A stretch of 64,000 nt of DNA from Chamaecyparis obtusa (taxonomy: Eukaryota > Streptophyta > Pinopsida > Cupressales > Cupressaceae). Where the stretch lies: NCBI GenBank assembly GCA_027943335.1, contig BSBK01009262.1:1-64000 (forward strand), read 5' to 3'. Position 1 is the stretch's first letter. Every line of letters begins with the position of its first letter. Below the pieces are notes generated by a model, which searched no databases, had not been told where the DNA came from, and saw only the letters and a list, made by a program, of their open reading frames with translations. Shown piece after piece: positions 55,598 to 64,000 of this stretch. Made by a program: the position numbers and the translations under genes.

Positions 55598-58244
55598 TGT
55601 TAGCACTTGCAATAATTTTCATGGCTATGGAATTTTTCTCTAGCCTCTGCAATGTTTTTCCTTGCCCCTGGCCTCAAACCCTAGCTCATAAATTCAAAGT
55701 TTCTAGTTGTTGGTGAAAAGAAACCCTAGACTGTATTGACCCTGTTCTAATTGAGTGTTACTTTTGCGGTCACTAAAGTCCCAATTACCCATGTGTTAAA
55801 TTGCCCCTGTTCATTGATTACCACTTTTACATGTTATATCATTAGGTTATTATGTCAGGGCCCCCTTTTAATTTTTCTATCCAAGCCTAAGTCTCCCGAG
55901 ATTTATTTTCCTAAGTGTCGGCCTTTTAAATTGTGTGGCTGTCATTATTCCGCAAGGTTTCCTATTGTTAGAGTTTCTGACATGCAGTATAGCGATGAGA
56001 GGACACTTGTCCTAGTGGGCCCAGTGTCTTAGTCTATCTTTAACCCTACAGCGGGTGCATGATCTCATGAAATCTTAGTAGGCTATGAGATCATGTGACA
56101 TCTGTTAGATCTTCCAAGTAATATGGTGTTTCTCAGTGGGTCCACTACCAGGTGTGCACAAATGGTAGCTTTTCATTGGTCATGCTAGATGGTGAGTCAG
56201 ATGATTCAACGGGGCCCAACATTCAGCAGACTTAAGATCTAACGGCTAGTGTAAAAGTGCATGGAATATTCTTCCTCTATCAAATCATGCGCTAGCCATT
56301 GATTTGGTATCAGACCATAAGGGAAGGCAATGGGCCTACTCTATGCAATGTGGCATTTTGTGATTTGATGAAGTGGCTGATGCGGCAGGGTGGGGCCAAG
56401 CTTTTATGACATCCATTTTAGATTCAAGATCTACGACTGGTGTATGATCGCATGGAATCTTTCCATGCTATGCGATCATACAACAGCCATCTGATTCTCT
56501 AGATGATAGAAGTTCTTGGTGGGTCTGATGTGCTATGTGGTGCTAAGGTGCTCATGTTTCATTGGTTGACATGGATGATGATAGGGATGTGTCAGTGGGC
56601 CCGAATCTTTCAAGAGGAAAGGAAGATCTACGATTATTGCTTGATCACATGGAATCTTTCCAGGCCATCCGATCATGTGACCACCGTTCAATTTAAATGT
56701 TTACTGGGTGGGTCCTCTATTGCCAGGTCACTAGATAAAAGGTCAAAGGGTTTGATGGAAATCTTTTTCCCTGCAGTCAGGTAGTCTCATAATGATATCG
56801 TGGTTAGTGTTTTTATCTCACAACTGAGAATCTCTTCATTCGTGTGATCTCTGAATAGTTTGGCAATTAAAGAGATGACTGTGAGATCGTGAGACTGTAG
56901 TCGCCGAATCGCTAAGTATAAATAAGGTTAAATAAGATGTCTGGCTATCTCATGACTAAAGGAAAATGAAACCTAGGAAAAGTAAGATGATCTAGTGGTG
57001 CTGATATAAGGTTGGTCTAGATTTGAATGCTAACCGTCGATTCACTATCTCATGCCATAAAGTAGTCATTTCTTCTAGATTTGAATGTTTTAAGGGTTTC
57101 TCAGTGACTAAGGACTACTTTTTAATGCTTGGGTAGCTGGATTTGGTAGGATGTGATTTTGCCAACTATTGCAGAGTGGTCCAGGGAGTCTAATGATTGA
57201 TTGCAGAGAGTTTGTACAATGAAAAGTGGGTAACCGAACTACTCAAGGCATGTTATAGGTGGACATTCAGATTGATAAACTTGATGAATTCATGATCTTC
57301 GGTACACTATTCTGAGAGATATCATAAAGGAAGATCATTTTAGGATCTATTTGCTCCAGGTTGCTTGGTTTTCCCTGCAATGAATTAATTTTTTATTGAA
57401 TCTGATTGGTTTGGTGGTTGAAACCTTTACCCTAGTCATATGTAGCTTGTTGCATCCTAATTTTTTGGATTCCAAGATGACTAGTGGTATATATTGCAGT
57501 AGTTTTGATTTTTGTCGGGGTTGATGTTATGTTGAAAATCAATGTAAAAGACTAAACAATGAGAGCCTAGATTTTGGGTTTTTTTCCTAGCATTATGTTG
57601 TTCTGGTAATGTATAGATTCTATAAATTTTAATGAGAATACACTTGAATTCCAATCTCAAATTTATGTTTGTCTTCTTATTTTGATCTTGGGCTCATATA
57701 TGTTAATGTCACAAAATGAGTTAGCATATGGTAAACAAAGAGTATTGTGGAATTATATTTGAGTTCTTAACAAAGTGAGGATTAAAGTCTTTAAGGTGAT
57801 TTCAGTGAGTTCATGGTTGAATAGGAATTTGATGATTAGGTTTGGGAGTGAGAGGGATAATAGGCAAAGCACTTATTCTAAATTCAAGTGTGTTTGAGTT
57901 AGGGTTCTTAGTTGACATGTGTTATTGGGTGAATCTATGCCCTAGGTTAAGGTACTGATCCATTCTTTGGAAGCAGTTCATCATCATCCACCACACATTT
58001 AAATGATAAAATCTTTAAAACTAGTTCGTGAAGGGTATAGTTGTATAATATTTTGTGACTCCTTTGAAGAAGTGAGTCAAAGGTACACCCACCTGAGCAT
58101 CTAGGCTCAAAGTGTAGGAGGATCCTTGTTGATCCTTGTTAATTGGCCCTTTTCCTTACAGACTTTGGAGTGGTGATAGAGTCAGTGACATTAATTTGTC
58201 AATCATAGTGTAAACCTGCAAGTAGAAAGAAAAGACAACTAACA
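55598..58244 (+). mobile_element. Solo LTR of a LARD/Tat-related family, 2647 bp
   Basis: The target repeat CATTC (55593-55597, 58245-58249) is exact. Removing the LTR rejoins DDNDILRFI with QGLDQYDGQ in frame. It starts TGTTAGCACTTGC and ends CAACTAACA, without primer site or internal region. It has palindromes at about 56056-56097, 56441-56482 (TGTATGATCGCA/TGCGATCATACA, perfect) and 56638-56685, a U3 hairpin at 57432-57484 and the CTCAAAGTGTAG block near 58108. It contains no gene. Confidence 0.9.
57432..57484 (+). promoter_or_regulatory. Conserved U3 hairpin, solo LTR
   Basis: CTAGTCAT (57432-57439) pairs with ATGACTAG (57477-57484). It is a third base combination of the same stem, followed by TATATATT at 57488-57495. 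Confidence 0.72.
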
Positions 58245-58326
58245 CATTCAAGGTTTGGATCAATATGATGGACAATAGATTGATTTTTATGCCCATCAAG
58301 AAGTTTTTGATGGAAATAAGTGTATC

Positions 58327-59340
58327 ATGGGAAATGAAATTGTTCAACTATCTTCCAACCATATTCCCAAGGGGTTAGTTGAACTAGAAGGCATGTTCAA
58401 AATAAATGACAATTGTATGTCACATAAATCCTATGTTAAGGTGGATGATTTAGAAGAAATAAACCTAGGGTCAAAAAAATCCCCTCAATTAGTATATATT
58501 GGAAAAGGACTCAGTAGGGAAGTAAGAAATAATTTAATAAGATTGATGAAAAGGTATAAACATGTATTTTCCTGGTCATATATAGGGAAGACTTGTTTAA
58601 GCATGAGATCCCTCTGAAGGAAGATTCCAAACCATTTAGGCAAAAACAAAGGCTTATCAATCCCCTGCTAGCTACTAAAATGCAAACAGAGCTGACCAAA
58701 TTAAGGGATGTAGGTATTATTGATCCCATAAGACATTCATCTTGGGTTTCTAACCTAGTACCAGTCAGGAACAAGAATGGTGACATAAGGTTATGTGTAG
58801 ATTTTAGGAACTTAAATGTTGCTTCTTTAAAGGACAACTATGGATTTCCAAATATGGAGGCTATGCTTCATAAAGTGATTGGTTGTGAGTTATTATCCAT
58901 GATGGATGGTTTCTTAGGATATAATTAGGTACTAGTCAAATAATAAGAACAATTCAAGACAACATATAGTACTCCTTGGGGAACTTATGTACATGTCTGA
59001 ATGCCTATCAATTTAAAAAATGTTGGAGAAACTTTTCAAAGGGAGATGGATGTAGCATTTAAAGATCTTATTGATGTTCTCATGGTAGTATATCAAGATG
59101 ACCTAACTGCCTATTCTAAAAGGGTTGATGATCATTGCAACCACCTAGAGAAAGTCTTGGTAAAAGCTCCTGAGTTTGGCATATCTTTAAATCCTAAGAA
59201 ATGTTATTTTTCTATCACCGAAGGGAATTTATTAGGCCATATAGTATCCAAAGGAGTAAGAATTGATCATGAGAGAGTTGAAGCCATTAAAAGGGTTCCT
59301 GCTCCCCAAAACCTCAAAGGTGTGTAGTCTTTCCTTTGAC
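58327..59340 (+). pseudogene. Reverse transcriptase of the plus Tat element
   Basis: The linker EIVQLSSNHIPKGLVELEG matches the minus copy. Then MFKHEIPLKEDSKPFRQ, WVSNLVPVRNKNGDIRLCVD, FRNLNVASLKDNYGFPNMEA, a stop near 58926, a degraded MPINLKNVGETFQ box, and VVYQDDLTAYS with YQDD at 59091-59102. LNPKKCYFSITEGNLLGHIV follows. Frame changes occur near 58590 and stops near 58926 and 59325. Confidence 0.87.
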
Positions 59341-59880
59341 AAATTAATTTCGTCAGAAGATTCATTGCTAACTTTGCAAAGTTAGTCAAGCTTTTAAAAA
59401 AGGATGTGAAATTTTATTAGATTCATGAAGCACAAGAGGCTTTTGAGAAAATTAAGCAAAAAATCTAAGAAGCACCAATTTTGGTATCCCCTGATTACTC
59501 CAAATCTTTTTCCTTATTTTCTTTTGCATATTTTCACACCATTGTAGCAATATTGTTGCAAAAGAATGGGGAAGGATTTGAGCATCCTATTGCTTTCTTT
59601 AGTAATTCATTGCAATCAGCTGAGCTAAATTAAGAGTTGATGGAAAAGTAGGCCTATGCATTGGTAAAGGCAATAAAAGCTTTCAGACCTTATTTGGTTT
59701 GTGCTAAAGTAAATGCATATGTTCCTCATGCTATAGTAAAAGATATTCTGGTGCAGAGTGAGGTAACATGGAAAAGATGTAAATGGATTAACAAGATCCA
59801 AGAATTCGACTTAGAGCTTCATATAACCAAGTTGGTTAGAGTTTTGGGACTGGCCAAATTGATGACAAAAGAAAATATGG
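59341..59880 (+). pseudogene. Degenerate Ty3 RNase H/connection domain (plus Tat)
   Basis: It reads FSFAYFHTIVAILLQKNGEG where DAS...GAVLxQ is expected, HPIAFFSNSLQSAEL, AYALVKAIKAFRPYLV, AYVPHAIVKDIL in place of the TDH motif, and ITKLVRVLGLAKLM in place of the terminal ADALS. The replacements parallel those of the minus copy. Stops lie at about 59418, 59467, 59632 and 59649. Confidence 0.75.
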
Positions 59881-59939
59881 ACTTGATTCAAGTAAATAAT
59901 GTTGATCTAAGTGAAGGAACAATCACTAGTATTGAGATG

Positions 59940-61201
59940 CAAACTTGGTATACTAATATTGTGCATTTTCTTAAACATACTAGTTTCCCAAAAGGTCTAA
60001 ATGAAAACCAAAGGAGAAACCTTAAATTGCAATCTCAAAGATATGTATTGTTACAAGGTGACTTGTATTGGAAGGATAATGATGAGATATTTCTCTTATG
60101 TTTGGACAAAGGGAAATCTAAAAAGGTCTTACAAGAAATGCACTCTAGGATGTGTGGAGGACTACATTCAACTAGAGCAAGAGCTCACAAAATTCTGAGG
60201 ACTAGTTACTTTTGGCCTATCTTATTTAAGGATACTCATTCATTTGTCAGGAAATGTGAACCATGCCAGAGATTCTCAAACAAGATAAAGTTTTCAAGAG
60301 CATTGATGTTAAACCCTATGGTTGCAGAAGCTCCTTTTTCCATGTGCGGTATTGATTTTATTGGGGAATTTGCTAAAAAATCTAGCAGCGAACATAGTTG
60401 GATACTTGTTTCTACTGAATACTTTACTAAATGGATTGAAGAAATCCCAACAAAGAAAGCTACAAGTGTAGTGGTCATTGAATTCTTGATGGAAAATATA
60501 GTGAAAAAGTTTGGTGTTCCTATCAAACTAGTAATGGATAATGCCATGTATTTCAGATAACAGGTGTTCACTAATTTTTGCTCAGAGATGGGGGTAGTTC
60601 TGTCATATTCTTCCCCATATCACCCACATGCTAATGGAAAAGAAGAATCAAGCAATAAAAGCATCCTACAAATTTTAAAGAAAACATTAGAAAAGAACAA
60701 AAGAACCTGGCATGAAAAGTTGAAATTAGCATTATGGGTAGATAGAATTACAAAAAAAAGAGCTACAGGTAAGTTTCCCTTTGAGCTAGTCTATGGTGTA
60801 AAGTCTAGGCTACCTATGAATAATTTTCTTCCTATTTAGAAATTTATGCAAGATGAAGAATTAGAAATATGTGATTCTTTGCAAAATAGAATTATCCAGT
60901 TAGTTGAATTGGATGAAATAAGAAGGGAAGGTCAAAGAGAAAATATAAGACTTCAACAAAAAATGAAATATCTCTTTGACAAGAGAGCTACTATCAAAAA
61001 AATCTAGCCTGAAGTTCTAGTCCTTCAATGGAATGCTAGAGCTAAAGATAAGGGAAAGCACAAAAAATTTGAGTCCTTATGGTTGGGTCCTTATGTTGTC
61101 CATCGAATTCATTGAAAAGACTCATATTTTCTAATAAATCTGGATGGTGAAGAACAGGAATTGCCAGTGCATGGACAATGGCTGACATTTTTCTTCAATT
61201 A
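59940..61201 (+). pseudogene. Integrase of the plus Tat element
   Basis: HHCC segment (MHSRMCGGLH, CEPCQRF), Asp in GIDFIGEF, Asp in VMDNAMYF and Glu in GKEESSNKS: the DDE triad is intact. C-terminal part: VLVLQWNARAKDKGKHKKF, WLGPYVV, LPVHGQW. Stops follow YFR (60558), FLPI (60837), IKKI (61005) and VHRIH (61114). It ends at 61199-61201, about 170 bases before the 3' LTR. There is no chromodomain. It is collinear with the intact copy at 25712-26941. Confidence 0.88.
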
Positions 61202-61371
61202 AGTTCTAATTTTTTCCATGCATAGTAATTCTGTGACATATGTATAGGTGTGTTTATTTTAGTTGTGTGTTTTTTTCTTGCAAATAGGCTAATGCTTTGT
61301 TTGGTCTGCCACCCAGAGATTCTAAGTTCTTTGCTATGAACTTGCATTCAAGCATCCTTAGATAGAGCCAC
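61202..61371 (+). other. 3' untranslated tail and LTR-proximal tract, plus Tat
   Basis: Non-coding. The last bases GCATCCTTAGATAGAGCCAC correspond to the conserved tail of the minus Tat and the LARD. They occupy the polypurine-tract position. Confidence 0.6.
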
Positions 61372-64000
61372 TGTTGGAGTAATTTTTAGGGTTTTTCTAA
61401 GAAATTTAACTTTTAGTCTTGCTAACATCCCAATCCTGCCTGTGTATCAATTATTTTATGACTCTGCAAAAAAATTTTCATTTAAAAATTTGAGTGTCAA
61501 GTTCACCAGATGCAAAATCTCTACATATCCTTGCCCTAGGTCTTTTATCTTCAATAAGGTTTTTGTCTTTAAAAATACACTAAGTGTGCCCTTGATCTTT
61601 ATGTTTTCATGTTTCTTTTTGAGGCACTTAAGCTTTCTGCATATGTACGTGGTCATTTATCTTCCCTAGTGTTCACTGAATCTTGTAATAAAATGGTTAA
61701 GTCCTTAGGCATTCAATGAACAAGAAACATAGTTTGGATCTCATTCTTATTTTCTTTAGTTGTGTGATCTCCAATTAATTTGATAGTTAGTAAATCCATC
61801 TAGAATTTTGGCGATAGTATTATCTCCAATTCTCGTGATTCCTAGTAATTTTCTTTAAACATCTAGCGACCCAGTGTGACTATTTTCTCCCTTTCACTTA
61901 ATTTAATGGTGAAATTATAAGGTATTTAGTGATAAAGCACAGGTCATCAATGCAATTCTTGATCAATATTTGTCATTGTATCTCGAACATGACTTTGCAG
62001 TTAGTGATAAATCTAGAGATTGAGTGGGGCAGTTATCTCGTAATATCTAAGTCTTGGTGGTTAGTAAGAAAGAATTCAATGATCAAGTGAATGAACTGTT
62101 TGTTTGATCTCCAAGACCCAGAAGTTAAGTGTGAAACATCTAGAAATTCAGTGAAAGGCTTATGAAAGGATAGAGAAACCTTCTTTCCCATATTCTTTGA
62201 ATATTGGTTGACAGTCAAGAAAAGGCATTCAGTGACTTAGCGAACACAATGTTCACTCAATCTCATGAAGTTGACAGTTAATGACTTTGTATCCAGCGAT
62301 CTAGTGACAAAGTGAAATATTTTAAGTCAAAGTCTCTTTCCCATTCATTAATCAAGCGACTAAAGGTTTTCACTTGATCTCATGATAAAACATTTAAGTC
62401 TTGAAATATTCAGCGATTCAGTGAGAGCCGTGGATGGTAATGAAGATCAACGATCGACATTTAATATTAGGATTAGACCAAGGGTAAGGAATTTATCTAG
62501 CGATACTGAGATAATAGTATTCGCTGAGTCTCATAATATAACCAAGGTTAGTAAAGATATTCAAAGATCAGGAGACCATAGTTGTCACTGGATCTCAAGA
62601 TTAAACTTGAGTTAAGATAACCATTCATAGATCTCAAGAATTCTTTCAATTTCTTGATCTCGTGATATAACTGAAGTTAAAGAAATGATTTGGAGACTTA
62701 GTGAACACATTCAGTCACTGAATCTCTAAAAGGAACTGTGGTTAAGTTAAATTTTATAAGATTTGGAGAAATCTTTCAGTTGCTAAATCGCAAGATCAGA
62801 TATGAGTTAAGGAAAAGGTTTGAAAGTTATACGAGGACCGTTGATATAGATAAGATCAAATGACAGTTGCTTGATCTCTGAATAAAACCATGAGTTAAGA
62901 AAATATTTCAAGATCAAGAGAAACCTTCATTCACTTGATCTTTGAGTTAAAGCATAGTTAAGTAAATCATTTTGAGATCAAGAGAGACCTTCAGTTGCTT
63001 GATCTCCGAATAGCTCCTAGTTAAGTTTGCATTAATGAAAAAGAGAAAAGATCTATTACTATGTGGAAAGGTAATTTTCCAAGATGAAAAAGGTAAAAAG
63101 GCCAGCCAATCAAATCATACTTGAGGGTTTTTTCAGTACTCAAGGGTTTTAAAAGAGATGACATAGTAATCATTCCTTTTTTGCTTCTTTGTAATTTTTA
63201 AATGCAAACTATCAACATCTCACATTACATCTCGCTCTGTTTCAAATTTGGTGTTGCATAGATTTGAATGCTAAGATGACTTAGGAAAGATTTGTGGCAA
63301 TCTTGATAATTCATATGCATTAAATGATCAACGATATATAGACAACACATTCCTGTATTTATACTTAACATTTCTCATAGAGTAATTGAGATTTTTGAGA
63401 AATTGTAGTGATTAATTTGCAGATAAGATTTGCAAAGCTGGGTGTTCATAAAAAATTTCAAGATGAGTCAACCTAAGTCAAGTCAAGCCTTGTCTAGTGA
63501 AGGAGGAAAAGAACAAGGAAATGAATAGAAGAGAAAGCCCAATTTTTTGTAGGAATTCATCAAATTATTGCTAGGATCAAACCAGAATAAGAAGGGAAAT
63601 GATGAAGCCTTCATTGATGATATGGAAAACTGTAGGGATCATGATACCCCTTCTTGCTCTAGTTTTATGATTTTTAATTATTTCTACAATAATCATGATA
63701 GGCCTATCCCAATTTGTAATGCATGGGTTATAGGCATGGCCAAGTTGATAGTCCCTGATGTCTTTGTAGATGTTGACCTCATGTTTGAATTGGCTAGAAA
63801 TTATAATCCCATATCCAAAACCATTAGGAAAGGTGACCAATCTCCCCTAGTTACTCTTGATAGGGGATCCTTTATGAAAGCTTTTAATTAGTACTCCTCG
63901 TCATCTACAGAGATAGAGCTAAAGAAACAGAAAGAGAAATATGAAATAAAATTAGGGCTTGTGAGAACCCAGATAGCTAGACATATCCCTAGAACTAGTA
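61372..64000 (+). repeat. 3' LTR of the plus Tat element (first 2629 bp)
   Basis: It starts TGTTGGAGTAATTTTTAGGG, the intact form of the 5' copy at 13383, and is colinear to the window edge. It carries the same GATC-palindrome array (about 61670-63010). Confidence 0.88.
63463..64000 (+). pseudogene. Second copy of the LTR ORF (N-terminal part, cut by window)
   Basis: ATG 63463 (MSQPKSSQ) corresponds to 15473. It shares DDMENCRDHDTPS, PIPICNAWVIGMAKLIV, KTIRKGDQSPLVTLDRGSFM. In-frame stops here (TAG in NE*KRK, NFL*EF and FN*YSS) are sense codons in the 5' LTR copy, and stops there are sense here. It continues beyond the window. Confidence 0.7.

Larger units (their letters stand above)
13383..64000 (+). 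mobile_element. Tat-like Ty3 retrotransposon with giant LTRs (interrupted, right end outside)
   Basis: This plus-strand element starts at 13383 inside the Tekay gag. Order: 5' LTR 13383-20240, primer site 20245, gag 20494-21475 continued at 44549-45484, gag/protease linker 53670-54930, extra RNase H 55081-55592, reverse transcriptase 58327-59340, dead RNase H, integrase to 61201, 3' LTR from 61372. Three insertions break it, each with a target repeat. Removing them leaves an internal region of about 7.22 kb, close to the 7.03 kb of the minus Tat copy at 23134-34969. The complete element would be around 20 kb. The expected right target repeat (TATCC, from 13378-13382) is beyond 64000 and unchecked. 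Confidence 0.85.

Noticed and set aside
1..64000. tRNA, rRNA or organellar insert
   Set aside because: No cloverleaf-like or rRNA block was noticed. The tRNA-like matches are primer-binding sites next to LTRs.

Overview
The window reads as intergenic DNA from a large, repeat-rich seed-plant genome (a gymnosperm or a big-genome angiosperm; I cannot choose). It is AT-rich, I recognise no host gene, tRNA or rRNA, and almost every base can be assigned to nested LTR retrotransposons. Most reading frames are broken, often by changes that look like C-to-T (or G-to-A) decay of methylated DNA.

Layout. (1) The outermost element is a minus-strand Ty3 chromovirus of Tekay/Del type. Its 3' LTR fills 1-2736 and runs off the left edge. 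Its pol lies in 2746-4023 and 11194-13382, and its 5' half lies beyond the right edge. (2) A minus-strand 7165-bp element with a zinc-knuckle Gag and no visible reverse transcriptase (4024-11188, target repeat CCTCA) sits in the integrase region. (3) A plus-strand Tat-like Ty3 element inserted at 13383. Its 5' LTR (13383-20240) is about 6.9 kb and carries a long decayed ORF plus a palindromic MITE. Its 3' LTR begins at 61372 and is cut by the window end. (4) Its gag is split by a Tekay-family solo LTR (21476-44543, target repeat AAAAT). That solo LTR was itself hit by a minus-strand Tat-like element (23134-34969) and by a second, plus-strand chromovirus with a C-terminal chromodomain (36712-43062, target repeat TCTTC). 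(5) Further along, the plus Tat element is split by a LARD-like non-autonomous element with 3.05-kb LTRs (45485-53663, target repeat CCCCTG) and by a related solo LTR (55598-58244, target repeat CATTC).

Excising each insert with one target repeat rejoins the host reading frame or matches an unoccupied paralogous site. The restored internal region of the plus Tat element is about 7.22 kb against 7.03 kb for the minus copy, an independent check on the boundaries.

How the genes work together: each autonomous element encodes Gag, aspartic protease, reverse transcriptase/RNase H and integrase. Both Tat-like copies also carry an extra plant-type RNase H placed before the reverse transcriptase, while the usual Ty3 RNase H has lost its catalytic aspartates. 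The non-autonomous elements keep LTRs, primer-binding sites and polypurine tails but encode Gag only, or an unknown acidic protein. The most unusual features are the ORF-bearing 6.9-kb LTR, the duplicated RNase H arrangement, a hairpin with compensatory changes next to the TATA box in three related LTRs, and arrays of GATC-anchored palindromes in the LTRs.
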